From Notamacropus eugenii (lineage: Eukaryota > Chordata > Mammalia > Diprotodontia > Macropodidae), in the NCBI RefSeq assembly GCF_028372415.1, contig NC_092877.1:218093616-218157615 (forward strand): DNA of 64,000 nucleotides. The letters are read 5' to 3'. The notes under the pieces were generated by a model. That model made no database searches. It had not been told where the DNA came from and saw only the letters and a list, made by a program, of their open reading frames with translations. Shown piece after piece: positions 53,488-63,910 of this stretch. Made by a program: the position numbers and the translations under genes. Each line of letters begins with the position of its first letter. Position 1 is the stretch's first letter.

Positions 53488-53745
53488 ACATCTCAAGGGC
53501 TATTAGTTATAGAGAAAGTACCCATCTTCATTGACAGAATTTCCTCCTCTGGGAGTTCTCGCAATCACAGACCCTTGCCTCTCTCTATTTCCCTTACCAA
53601 CAATGCCTAATTACCATAGGGCAAATTTGTGATTAGGAAGTTTTAAATATGTATCATATTAACTCCATGGCAAAATGTATAATATTTAAATACTAATATA
53701 TTCATTCTATTAGTTAATTATAATCTGTTGGCCAAGTCATATTTA
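53488..53745. other. Unassigned sequence
   Basis: Nothing recognised. Confidence 0.4.
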
Positions 53746-53747
53746 AT

Positions 53748-54445
53748 TTAACTTTTACTAAGCCCCTATTTAATACGAATTGTACTAGATATTTAGAACG
53801 TAGTGGCCAAAATGAAACTAGAGCTTAAATTCAATTAGAGAAAGACTACATATAGTAAAATAAACAAATACAAGATAGATACAAAAGAAATAAAATAAAT
53901 ATAAAGATAAAATTAAATTTAAAAACAAAAAGAAATTAAATAAATGTAAAAGTAAAATTTAAAAAATTTAAAAATAAAGTAATTTTAGAGAGTGGTGATG
54001 AGGGCATTAGTACCCAAGAGGAATCAAGATAAATCCTTGTAGAAAGTCAGGCTTGAACTGAGCCTTGAAGAAATTCAGGTATTAGAAAAGACAGTGATTA
54101 GAATTCAATGCATTCCAGTTAGAAACTGATCACTGGTCCACACAAGCAAAGACACCGAGATCCGTTGTCTAAGGTAGCGAGTAGATCAGTTTGGCAATAG
54201 TGTAGAGTACGTGAGGGGGAGTAATATATAATTAGCCTGGGGAAGAAAAAATAGAATGAGCCAGATTATAAGGGACTTTAAATGCCAAAGAGTGAAATCC
54301 ATATTTTTTTCTAGAGGCAATAGGGAGCCACTGGATGTACCAGAGCAGAGAAATAGCATGGTCAGATCTTTGCTTTAGGAATATCAATTTGGCAACTGTG
54401 AAGGACAAGATGAAACGAAGAGATTAAAGGGAAGGTCCAGGCGTG
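53748..54445 (-). mobile_element. L2-type LINE 3' region (antisense)
   Basis: Antisense order: TACTAAGCCCCTATTTAATA, AAATTCAATTAGAGAAAGAC, GTGGTGATGAGGGCATTAG, CTTGAACTGAGCCTTGAAGA, ATTATAAGGGACTTTAAATG, AATAGGGAGCCACTGGATGT, CATGGTCAGATCTTTGCTTT. The centre (53870-53985) is an A-rich low-complexity expansion. Confidence 0.65.
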
Positions 54446-54449
54446 GGGA

Positions 54450-54708
54450 CAGCAAATAGAATACTTTGACTGGAGTCAGTCTGAGTTCAAATTTGGCCTC
54501 AGTTGCTTACTACCTCTGTGACTCTGGGAAAGTAGCTTAACCCCTATTTACTTCAGTTCCTCATCTATAAAATGGGACCATACTGGAGAAGGAAATGGTG
54601 AACCAGTTCATTATCTTTGCCAAGAAAACCCTATAAAGTACATGGATTAATACGGAATTGTACATGACTAAAACAATTCAACAACAGTAACAACAAATAG
54701 TCCAGACA
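54450..54708 (+). mobile_element. SINE type A (CORE body, RTE-like tail), near full length
   Basis: Sense order: AATACTTTGACTGGAGTCAG, TGAGTTCAAATTTGGCCTCA, CTCTGTGACTCTGGGAAAGT, TTCCTCATCTATAAAATGGG, CTGGAGAAGGAAATGGTGAA, ATCTTTGCCAAGAAAACCCT, TGTACATGACTAAAACAATT and CAACAACAGTAACAAC. The RTE-like tail should let RTE LINE machinery recognise its RNA. Confidence 0.85.
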
Positions 54709-55245
54709 TTAAAGATTTTTGGGATACCCTGTATATTTCTACGACTTAAAGATTCGTCACATTATTGATCAAGGATGGGGTAATCTTTTCTAGAATTGCC
54801 AGTTTTTCTTGGGCCTTTTTTTCACATAAACAGCAGCCAATGCTTCATGTATAGTGTTCCTTTCCTTATTTTTTTCACTGAAACAAGTTAAATTTTCTTA
54901 TAAATATATTCTGGATCATTTTCTCCCTTAAATTCCATATTTTATGTTTGCCAACATAAAAGCTTATCTGCCAGGTTTTTTTTTTTGTTTACTTACATAA
55001 TTTATTGAAATCTGGTGTTTGATTCTCATGAGTTTATCATATCACTACTTGGGAGGAATTAGGAAAGCTAGAGATTTCACTGTGAGCTCTCTCTTCTCAT
55101 CATATATAGAAATATGAAATTACCATGGTTTCTAGAAGAACCTATTGATTACAGTTGTCAGAAGCGTCTTGCTTATTCATACTCTTTGCTTCCTGTCTTA
55201 AACTTTATATGGACAAACATATGTCTGTAAATGTACATAACTGTG
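54709..55245. other. Unassigned sequence
   Basis: TGGGATACCCTGTATA at about 54720 loosely resembles a mariner-type end, with no partner found. Confidence 0.35.
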
Positions 55246-55247
55246 TA

Positions 55248-55338
55248 TCTCCATATCTATCTATCTATCTATCTTTCTCTCTCTCTCTCTCTATCTGTCT
55301 GTCTGTCTGTCTATCATCTGTCTACATATGTGTATACA
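55248..55338. repeat. Compound (CTAT)n/(CT)n/(CTGT)n microsatellite
   Basis: ATCTATCTATCTATCTATCT, then CTCTCTCTCTCTCTC, then TGTCTGTCTGTCTGTC. Three related tetra/dinucleotide motifs in a row. Confidence 0.95.
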
Positions 55339-56852
55339 TATCTCTATCTATTAAGGTTTTTCTCTCTGAATGGAAAATGGATGTCATAGTCAACATTTTC
55401 TTTTAAAATTAAGTTTTGTGGTTATTCTGTTGACTTTTGACTTGTGGAAGTTACATTTTCAAAACAGTATTTGAATTGCCGTTGCCCTCTTTATAGTCTG
55501 TTCAATTAGAAGACTGTGTGATTAAGAAAAGGATCATAAAATTGTAAAAGCTATTTTTAACCTACTAAATTCTACTCACCTTTTGACCAACGGTTGATAT
55601 TATCAGGTTCTCTTTTCTGTTCTATCCAGTTTTACCAGCCATGGCCCAAACTGAAACCAAATCCATTTATTAAGCCAAACCAGACCACGCCAATCAGGTT
55701 CTGTCCTATGCCAACTGGTTATAATAGCTGACTCTAATGATGAAACAGAAACCAGTGTTAAATGCAAACCCAAAACAAACAAACAAATTCTTCCAGATTG
55801 GATGCTACATGTTCTCATTTGAGACACTGGATATCCACTATAAATTTTCTCACTGGATGGAATCTGATTGAATATGAGTATTACTTTCAAGAACCATGTA
55901 ATTTCTGTTCTCTGAAAATGATTTAAAAATATGCTCCAGTATCTTTAGACTCCCAGATTCCTACTTTGGCCCTATTACAGCAGTTAATTATATTTATTGT
56001 AGTGATGCGATGTTTGGAAGACTACTTGTTCTTGATGCTTGTGGTTTTCGTCCCTGCACAAGTCTATGACCACAGTAACCACATTAGCCTGGCTCAGGCA
56101 CTCCATATTTTACACAGTAATTCAGAACCACCCAAAACCCCTTCAAGATTATAATCTATTTCTTAAACACGTAACATTTGAAAGTACTTTGCTGTCACCC
56201 CAGATTAACAGAAATGGAAAACGTTTGCTGTTCTGAAAATGTGCAGTCTAAGCCAGAAACTGATTCAATACAACTCATTTTACTATCCAGTAAGGAGATA
56301 CTTAGCATCATTTTCAAACAATAATTTTATTTGTCTAGCTATTCTATTTCAGTGAAGCCTGCTGGATGTGAAATTTCATTAACTCAACAAATGAAGTAAG
56401 TTTTGTTGATGTTTCTGGCTCAGTGAATTCAACCTGCCAGGTCTTGCTAAAATTTTTGGGCAGATGGGTTGTGTGCTTTTTAAATAAAGTTGAAGTCATG
56501 AGTTAAAACATATACATATATATGTACATGTCTCCTCATAACTTTCCATTGGCATTGCATAATCATCAAAGTGAATTTATGTAAATATGCTATAATGCAT
56601 AGATATATCAGCAGTCAAATATTAAGTATTAATTGAGCTAAAAATTCAAGTGGTTTAATGTTACAATTGTTAGTCCCTAGAAAATGCAGTTTTAAACTAT
56701 GACACTTTAATGTCGTGAGTCATTCTATCACTTTAGCCTATAGTCCCTGTAGGATTTGTCTTTAAAATGAAAGTACTTTATAAGTTGGCACACATTTTGC
56801 CATGCTTCTGAAAGTGTTAGAACTAGATAGGGAAAACGTCAAGGAGTCTAAA
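55339..56852. other. Unassigned sequence
   Basis: 1.5 kb without a repeat I recognise. A 95-codon minus ORF (55603-55890) has no motif. Confidence 0.4.
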
Positions 56853-56854
56853 CT

Positions 56855-56970
56855 TCTTTAGGTCAAGGGATTGTATCTTTGCCATCTTTATATCCCTCTC
56901 AATCCCCAACTCAAGACCTTGCACATGGTCTAAACTCAAAGACATGCTGTCTTTAATTGACTTGAATTGA
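56855..56970 (+). mobile_element. L2 3' end
   Basis: AGGTCAAGGGATTGTATCTT, AAGACCTTGCACATGGTCTA, ACATGCTGTCTTTAATTGAC. Diverged terminal L2. Confidence 0.4.
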
Positions 56971-58330
56971 GGAAAAAAATCAATACTGAAAGCTCACACT
57001 GGTGTGGCTTTTTCATCAAAGTAAACTGGCCAAAGGATTTGGAAAAAAATTTATGAGACCCATTCACACTCCCCTTAGCCAATCCAATCTTCATTGCCCC
57101 CTGCCACACTAACCACTGCCCACCCCATCTTCTTACTCATTTCTACTTATTTCCTCATTATCAGTAAGCCTGGGAAGCACTTCCCCAGAAACATGAACTG
57201 AGTCTATACATTTGTAGTAAAATTGGACACTAGATTTTTCACTACAGCCATCATACCCATCTCTACAAGTGATTTCTGTTTCCAATTAGGCTGTCTTAAT
57301 GAGCCATGGTGAATTGCACCCACAGAGAATTTTGGCTATGTAGGATTACAGTATAGTTGTATGAACCTTTCCTGAGACTCTATCAAATAAAAAAAGGATT
57401 TGAAAAAGGAAAAGGGAAATGTATTCAAATTCCCTCTTCATCTGATTCCTGATTTGTGGATTTTTTTTCTTGCTTGCTTAGTACCAAGCCTGAATGAATG
57501 AAAGAATGAATTAGGACTGTCACTGTTTCTTTAAAGTCTTGGGTCAATGCTTTTTAAAAGACAAGTCACACTTGGAAAAGAATTTTTCCTAAAATGTAAC
57601 TAATTTTTGAATTTGAAATATATTCTAGAATTTTAGTCATTTCTACTATGAATGAAATAACTATTATTGGGTGACAAAACAAAATGAGACAGTGTCCTGT
57701 CAATACAAACAGACTGATCACGAATTTTACTTTTCCATAAGGAAAATATGTTATTTGGTCATTCTAGGTTTATTGTATTTCTGATTGCTGTTTAGTGACT
57801 AGACTAGATAAAATAAGCACAAAAGTCTAGGATAGGTATTTGGTGAGATGTGCTGAAGTTAGTGTTTCCTGCTTTCATTTTCATCAGAAAAATAATATAT
57901 ATTTCTTGCTATTGACACAGTTTCATTTTCTGCTTTATTTCCAACTTTGAAGACTTGAAAACTTAGTGAAGATAATTGAATAACCTAAACTTTCTAAATG
58001 AGTTCAGTTTACTTTAAGTATTAGTTAGAAATCTGAGAGGTCTTTGTATTAGCCTACTCTTAATTGTTTCAGTGAGAAAACAAACTTATCCTCAGCACTT
58101 TTGGAACTTGACTTTATATGTTCATTCAGGGGTCAATAAATAAAGCATAGATGCATATTTTCTACTCAAAGTTCTGTATCCAGGAATAGAGAAAGGGCAG
58201 TGGGAGGAGGAGAGAGAAAGTGAAGTACACTTTGAAGTGTTTTGCTACATAAGTTTCCATGGGTTCCTATGTACAAAAGATTTCTTAAATAGCTGTCATC
58301 TGCAGCTCGAGTACCATCATCTATCTACAT
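56971..58330. other. Unassigned sequence
   Basis: 1.36 kb with no recognised repeat or motif-bearing ORF. Confidence 0.4.
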
Positions 58331-58334
58331 GAAG

Positions 58335-58570
58335 ATTTTTCTGAGTACCCTCCTTCCCCCCATTGCTAGGACCCTTCTTCCTAAACTACTTTGTATTTAA
58401 CTACTTCATACTTAGTCTCTTTTTATTTATGCTCTAAACATTTATATTTGTACTCTCCCTCCTCAATTAAAATGGAAACTGAGAGCAGGGGTTATTTCTT
58501 GTTTTCCCAATGATGAGCAAGTGCTTATACTACATACAGTAGGTGGTTAATAAATGCTTGCTGACAGACA
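58335..58570 (+). mobile_element. L2 3' end
   Basis: TTTGTACTCTCCCTCCTCAA, AATGGAAACTGAGAGCAGGG, CATACAGTAGGTGGTTAATA, AATGCTTGCTGACAGAC follow L2 order. Confidence 0.65.
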
Positions 58571-59100
58571 TGTGCTAGAGACTTCTTTGTCATAGCAAAA
58601 TAATACTGCATTGAAGAACATTGGGATAAACCAGTTAGAAACTGAAATATTACAGAATACTGAGTTAAAATCACCTCCTCCCACCCCCCTGAATAAAGCA
58701 GTGAGGAATGCAACCGGATTAAAAGGCTGACTATCCAACAACTTGACTAACTTGAATTCCAGCCAGACCACCATCAGCCACCTGCTACATACCTCCTGAC
58801 CTGTCTAAGCCAAGAATTAAGCTTTTTCCCCTTAGAATAACCAATCAGGTTGGCCAGATCATAAATGGATAATACAGAGTATGAATGGAGAAGTAAGTCT
58901 GAAAAATAACAAGCATTTTTTCAAATTTGCATACACTGTCACTCGATGTAAATACCCTATGTTAGGATATGCATTTTTAAGGTTTGGCTTTTAAAAAAAA
59001 AAAAATTAACCAAATCTGTGATTTCATCAGTATAGAGAACGCCTGATGGGGAAACTCCTTCCACTGATACATGTGGATAACTCATTTTGGGTATCTGCCA
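58571..59100. other. Unassigned sequence
   Basis: A-run at about 58991-59004. Nothing recognised. Confidence 0.4.
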
Positions 59101-59102
59101 TA

Positions 59103-59222
59103 AGCATGGAGAGATTGTGAATTGCCTATGGTCCCATAACCAGGTGGGGCAGAGTCAGGCCTTGAGCGCAAATCTTTCTGGTCTCAAATCTGGTCCATTC
59201 TTTTCAGTGCTACCTTGCCCCT
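59103..59222 (-). repeat. CORE-SINE/MIR relic
   Basis: GAGATTGTGAATTGCCTATG, GTCCCATAACCAGGTGGGGC, AGAGTCAGGCCTTGAGCGCA, CATTCTTTTCAGTGCTACC follow antisense order. Confidence 0.6.
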
Positions 59223-59402
59223 TATTCATCATTTAACTACCCATAATTATCATTCATCAATTGGTAGTTTTCAAAAACTAGCTGTCATAGAGACTGTTTG
59301 TATCTCTCTCATATGAATCAAAGCACGCCAAGTGAATTCTCTGTGGTTAATAATGTTCCATAATGGGATACAGAAAACTCTGTTCAGCAATGCTAATCAC
59401 AA
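59223..59402. other. Unassigned sequence
   Basis: Nothing recognised. Confidence 0.4.
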
Positions 59403-59404
59403 TA

Positions 59405-59495
59405 ATATTGATGGCAGCTCACATTTATATAGCACTTCCCATTTTGCTAAGAGCTTGGTATGCACTGATTCCTTTTATGATCCAGGTATATGTTG
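59405..59495 (-). repeat. CORE-SINE 3' part
   Basis: GCTCACATTTATATAGCACT, TCCCATTTTGCTAAGAGCTT, TTCCTTTTATGATCCAGG. Confidence 0.5.
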
Positions 59496-60160
59496 GGGAA
59501 TGATGATTAATCAGATGGTCTGTATGTTTCATTTATCTTCTCAGATAATTTTCCATCCATTTGCAAAAAAAGCTCTGCTGTAGCGATCAAGAAAACCCCC
59601 CATTGTGTTTGTGTCTGCTGGTTGTGTCACAGTTCCTGACTCCCAGCAGCCACAGGTGGGCCTGGGACTTCAAAAGGAAGACAAGGCAAATGACACCTGT
59701 GAACAAAGGCCCACGTGAAGGACACATGTGCCCTCATTAGCCATGACTTATGGCCAAATAGGATCCAGGCTCACTGCGGCACCTGCTCTTTATTCTGCGA
59801 TTTTTTCTGGAGGAACTGGAACAAACAGAAAAGTGGGACCAGAGAAAGAGCCAGGGATGAATGAAAGAGAAAGCTTATTGCCCAGGACTCTCACCCTTAT
59901 ATCTTCCTAGGCCTTTACTGCTCCTCTCCAGTTTTTATAAAGTCAGACCAGATGTTGATCCTGCCTTTGAGAATCTTAGCTCCTTAGAGATGAGGATAAT
60001 CTGAATTAAAAAAAATATACATTTTTAAATGGAAATTTTTAAAAATGTCATTCAATATTTACAGATTTGTTACAGGCTTTTGTCTCCTGGTATATTTGAA
60101 AGAAATCTAGAACACAGGTTTCACTTATTTTTTTAATTGAAGGGGTCATCTCTTGGCTCA
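59496..60160. other. Unassigned sequence, GC-richer at 59585-59900
   Basis: No repeat recognised. The GC-richer part reads CCCAGCAGCCACAGGTGGGC and CTCACTGCGGCACCTGCTC, and could be unique host sequence. Confidence 0.4.
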
Positions 60161-60162
60161 TT

Positions 60163-60428
60163 TCTTACTGAATGGGTGTTACCTCACACAAAGTGAGTAC
60201 CTGAAAAGGTCTTAGCCTAAAAAGGAATAGGTTCTCTCATAGCATCCTGGGCCAGCTCCAGTCATCCTGATGAATATCTGATCGTGGAACCCAGATGACT
60301 CAAGAGAAGAAAGTGAGGCTGGTGACCTTGCACAGCCTTCCCTCTCTCAAATCAAAGTCAACTGCAAGTCATGTCATCATCTCCCTGATGTCATGGTCCT
60401 CTTTGGGAATAAAGGACAAACACAAAAA
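60163..60428 (+). mobile_element. SINE type B, complete 5' variant without CORE head
   Basis: Sense order: TTACTGAATGGGTGTTACCT, CACAAAGTGAGTACCTGAAA, AGGTCTTAGCCTAAAAAGGA, TAGCATCCTGGGCCAGCTCC, CCTGATGAATATCTGATCGT, GAGGCTGGTGACCTTGCACA, GTCATGTCATCATCTCCCTG, ATGTCATGGTCCTCTTTGGG and tail GGACAAACACAAAAAC. Confidence 0.85.
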
Positions 60429-60655
60429 CAAGAACAAAGGAGATCCTTGGACTTAGTCTTGGGTGGGACCCTATATGTTATGGAATAAAACTCCTTTATT
60501 TTAGAAATTGAAGAAACTTTGTTTCAGAGAGGGCAAGTCATCACAGAGGAAATAAGTAGGAAAACTCCATTTTGAACCCAGAAACTAGGATTCTGAATTG
60601 AGTGTTCTTTCAAGGATATAAAATTAATATTGATTTTTTTGATTGTCATAAAACC
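60429..60655. other. Unassigned sequence
   Basis: 60510-60600 has faint antisense CORE-SINE words (TTTGAACCCAGAAACTAGGA) but is too diverged to bound. Confidence 0.35.
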
Positions 60656-60659
60656 ATAC

Positions 60660-60930
60660 TTAAGAAAAGTAAATAATCTCTTGTGATAATAGCTGCATAG
60701 AGCTTTAAGTTTTACAAAATGCTTTACAAATATTATTTAATTTCATTTTCCAAACAACCATAGGATAAAGGTGCTGTGAATACCTTCATTTTACAGACAA
60801 AGAAATTTAGGCAACAGAGCTTAAGTGGCTTGCCAGGGTACATTCCTAGTAAGTGTCTGAGACTGGATTTGAACTTAGGTCTTCCTGACTCCAGCCCAGC
60901 ACTCTATCCACGCTGGCACCCAGGTGCCGT
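60660..60930 (-). mobile_element. Full-length CORE-SINE
   Basis: GATAATAGCTGCATAGAGCT, ATGCTTTACAAATATTATTT, CATTTTACAGACAAAGAAAT, TTAAGTGGCTTGCCAGGGTA, GGATTTGAACTTAGGTCTTC and GCACTCTATCCACGCTGGCA. The head ends in a perfect small palindrome GGCACCCAGGTGCC (60916-60929). Confidence 0.85.
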
Positions 60931-60944
60931 ATTTAACTAGATAA

Positions 60945-61175
60945 TATAGTAAGAAGGCAGCTAAGCCTGGAGTTACAAGACCTGAATTCAAATTCAGTCT
61001 TAGACACTTATGAGCTGTGTGACCCTGGGCAAGTCACTTAACCCTGTTTGCCTCAGTTTCTTTATCTGTAAAATGAACTTAAGAAGGAAATGGCAAACCA
61101 CTCCAGTATCTTTGCTGAGAAAACTCCAAATACAGTCAAGAAGAATAGGACATATCTGAACAACAACGAAATTGT
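60945..61175 (+). mobile_element. Full-length SINE type A (CORE head, RTE-like tail)
   Basis: Sense order: head AAGGCAGCTAAGCCTGGAGT, CCTGAATTCAAATTCAGTCT, GAGCTGTGTGACCCTGGGCA, AGTCACTTAACCCTGTTTGC, TTCTTTATCTGTAAAATGAA, GAAGGAAATGGCAAACCACT, CCAGTATCTTTGCTGAGAAA, AAGAAGAATAGGACATATCT and CTGAACAACAACG. It lies head to head with the CORE-SINE at 60660-60930. Confidence 0.9.
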
Positions 61176-62500
61176 AATAAGAAAAAACCCAACCCCAAAC
61201 TATCATCCATAGTTAGAATTATTTAGAGGCAAACCATGGAGCCAGTCTTAATCACCATTCTGACATGGTGATTTGACTTGCATTTACATGCTTATTTTCC
61301 ATATATTTTGTATCAGCTTATACATGTTATTTTGATATCCTGCTCAGAGTTTTGCCTACAATAAAACGATTGCAGTGATTTCCCCATGAAGATACATGGG
61401 CCATTCTCTTTTGAGAATTTTGAGATATGTTTCTATGTGTACTTAAAATCAGAGTTGCGATAGCTAATCTGAAACACTTGGCCTGGCTGTATTGTGCCTG
61501 CCTTTGCTATGGAAAATGTTACCCATTACAATGATGAGCTATCAGCACATAGCGAGAATCCTGCCAATGGCGGCACCGTACCCATGGCATTGCTTTTGCT
61601 TCCTTTGTAGGACTGTTTAAAGGGTTTGCAAAGACATCACCACAATAGCAATCTTGAGCCCCATAATTTTTGTTTTTAACATTGGATAATTAGGCTACTT
61701 CCAAACTCTGTATTTTATAGCCTCACCATCACATCTCTGACTACCCTGCAATCTGACATTGTGCAGTAGGACTGAAGCTTTGCCAGGGAAATCAGAGGCT
61801 GGTCACAAATGGACTGTGCTTTTTGGCTGGAGAAAATCTTTGAGGTGGTGCTCTGGGACTGCTAATTTATGGCATGGCTCAGCTTCTTTGTCATCTCACC
61901 TCCAGGAAGGGCTGATAGGAAACCGGAGCCTTTCCCCACACCAGTGGCACCTCTACCCTGCAAATGTACGAGCGCTGCTCCTACTTTTCCCTCTCCAGTC
62001 TGGTGTGTTCGCTAACACATGTTCCTATAAAACAGTAAAATGAAACAGGCCCCCGCTTTCTTCATTACAAAAACATAAGGTTTTAAAAGATGGTACCCAA
62101 TTCTCATTTGCTAAAGGTCTAGTCTGAAGCAAGGGGGTAACATTTTCTTTTAAATGACATGAAAAAAATTTTTTTCCTGCAGGATTACATTTGTCACACA
62201 TGAAAATACTATTCTTAGTCTCCAGTGCAATCCATTCATTATTTTATAGACCCAAAGAAAGTCCTCCAGCGAGTATTACAAAACCACATCACATAAGGTT
62301 TCCTAGTGCTGCATTTTGCATTGGGATCTTTGATTTATCTGACAGCTGTGGAATAATACACACAGCCAGACAACTCCCTGGTGACTCCACATGTGTGAAT
62401 GCGGAAGAGAGCAAGCTATGCAAACTCAGGTAGGGATTAACTTACATTCGATTCATTTTCCCTCCCCTGATCTGACCATTTCTGTTGGAATAATATTCCT
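61176..62500. other. Low-repeat sequence, locally GC-richer
   Basis: No repeat family recognised across 1.3 kb. 61500-62010 is GC-richer than its surroundings and has several CpGs (GGCGGCACCG, ACGAGCGC). CCAATGGCGGC at 61564-61574 resembles a YY1 site. It contains the candidate exon listed next. Best candidate in the window for functional host sequence. Confidence 0.45.
62183..62429 (+). other. Candidate exon with good splice signals (speculative)
   Basis: A polypyrimidine tract and AG (TTTTTTTCCTGCAG, ending 62182) precede the segment. A branch-point-like TGAC lies about 25 bases upstream at 62155-62158. A donor CAG/GTAGGG lies at 62427-62435. The 247 bases between are open in one plus frame, giving 82 codons including ITKPHHIRFPSAAFCIGIFD and CVNAEESKLCKL, with a stop just after the donor. 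The protein resembles nothing I know. Such signals also occur by chance, and the frame is short, so this may be a non-coding RNA exon or no exon. Confidence 0.2.
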
Positions 62501-62504
62501 TAAT

Positions 62505-62712
62505 TGGGGAGGAAGCATGGTCTACTTAGCAGAGCCTGGACTTTGAGTCCGGAGACCACTGTTCTTGTCCCAATTCTGCCATTTACTTTTGGTGTAAACT
62601 TTGGCAAGTTGCTTAGTTTTTAGGGGCCTCAGTTTCATCATCTGTAAATGTATAGATTCATCCCTTTCAAGGGACATCATGAGGATTAATAACGTGCTTT
62701 TAAATGTGTCTA
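62505..62712 (+). repeat. Near full-length MIR
   Basis: GAAGCATGGTCTACTTAGCA, CTGGACTTTGAGTCCGGAGA, CTGCCATTTACTTTTGGTGT, CCTCAGTTTCATCATCTGTA, GACATCATGAGGATTAATAA follow the MIR sense order over about 200 bases. Confidence 0.75.
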
Positions 62713-63075
62713 GAAACTACTTGGGAGAGATTCATGAGACATAGTCTTGCAATGAGTGAAATATTCCTGGGAAGGTTAGATTTTTTTTTAAACCCTGAGA
62801 AGAAACTTACTTTCTATGGCTCATGCAGTGGGAACATGTGGCTTTTCTAGGTTGCCTTTTTACAACATGTGTGCTACCAAATTAGATTATGGCATTTGTA
62901 TGAAAATGGGCCATTAAAAAATACGCTCACATAGCAACTAAGGAAATGCAGAACCATTAGAAGTCATGTAGCAGAAACCACGACTACTTGTTGCCCAGAA
63001 ATCCTGCCCACTAGTGTCGGATAAATCCAAATTTTGCATTAAACCTCAAAAAGGAAAAGGAAAAATAAAATATAG
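62713..63075. other. Unassigned sequence
   Basis: Nothing recognised. Confidence 0.4.
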
Positions 63076-63077
63076 GA

Positions 63078-63242
63078 TATAAATATCATCTGGTCCAAAC
63101 TTGTCTTTCCACAGATGAAGAAGTTGAGTCCCAGATATATGTAATGACTTGCCAAGGTCATATAGATTGAATCATGGGAACAAGGATTTAACCCTTGGAC
63201 CTCTGATCCACTGCTATTCCCACCATACTATAGTACCCAATG
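63078..63242 (-). repeat. CORE-SINE/MIR relic
   Basis: ATCATCTGGTCCAAACTTGT, CACAGATGAAGAAGTTGAGT, TGACTTGCCAAGGTCATATA, CTGATCCACTGCTATTCCCA are in antisense order. Confidence 0.65.
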
Positions 63243-63478
63243 CCCAGGGACCAAAAAAGGACCTTTGAAAATGAGACCCACTGACATTTTTCAAAAAGTT
63301 AATAGGTAGAGGGGAAAACTCAAGGTACTTATGACCACTGAGTGGGAGGAAATTCTATATTAAGAATATTTTGCAAATGAAGAAATCAAAGCCCAGACAA
63401 CTCAAAAGCCTGGATATAATTTTGTTCATGATCTTTCTGTATGAGAAAGGATTTTTAGGGTCACCTACTTGCCTTTTG
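63243..63478. other. Unassigned sequence
   Basis: Nothing recognised. Confidence 0.4.
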
Positions 63479-63479
63479 A

Positions 63480-63910
63480 GTGAAATAGATAGACTTCCTG
63501 TTTCAGGTCTCTCACTTGTCCAATCCATTCTCCACACAGCTGCCAAAGTGATTTTCCTAGATCACAGGTCTGACCATATCCCTCCCCTGGCTCGATAATA
63601 GCAGTTCCCTATTGTTTCTATCAAATAAAAAATCCCTTCATCCAACATTAAAAGCTCACTGCTTCCAACAACCTCCTTTTCTAGCCTCATTATTAATTAT
63701 TTTCCTTCACATAATTTTAAGTTTAGTCAATCTGTCTTTTGTCTTTGCACGGTTTCTATATGTGCACCATCTCTCCCCTGATAAAGTATCATCTCCCTGA
63801 AGGTAGAGATTGCTTCTTATCTTTTCTTTGTGTTCTTGTATCTCCAGTGCCTGTGCCTGTGTTCATTGTTCTAGGGTCATAGCAGGTGCTTAATAAATTC
63901 TTTTTGTTGT
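63480..63910 (+). mobile_element. L2 LINE 3' region
   Basis: CTCTCACTTGTCCAATCCAT, TCTCCACACAGCTGCCAAAG, TGATTTTCCTAGATCACAGG, GACCATATCCCTCCCCTGGC, GCAGTTCCCTATTGTTTCTA, TCTCCCTGAAGGTAGAGATT, CATAGCAGGTGCTTAATAAA are in L2 order, with a compressed middle. Confidence 0.8.

Noticed and set aside
53029..53496. 155-codon minus-strand ORF
   Set aside because: Partly antisense to a MIR, overlaps an opposite-strand ORF, no recognisable domain.
55603..55890. 95-codon minus-strand ORF
   Set aside because: No domain, no splice or start context; length is within chance in 64 kb.
60916..60929. Palindrome GGCACCCAGGTGCC as a protein-binding site
   Set aside because: It lies in the degraded tRNA-like head of a CORE-SINE, so it is explained by chance mutation of a repeat.
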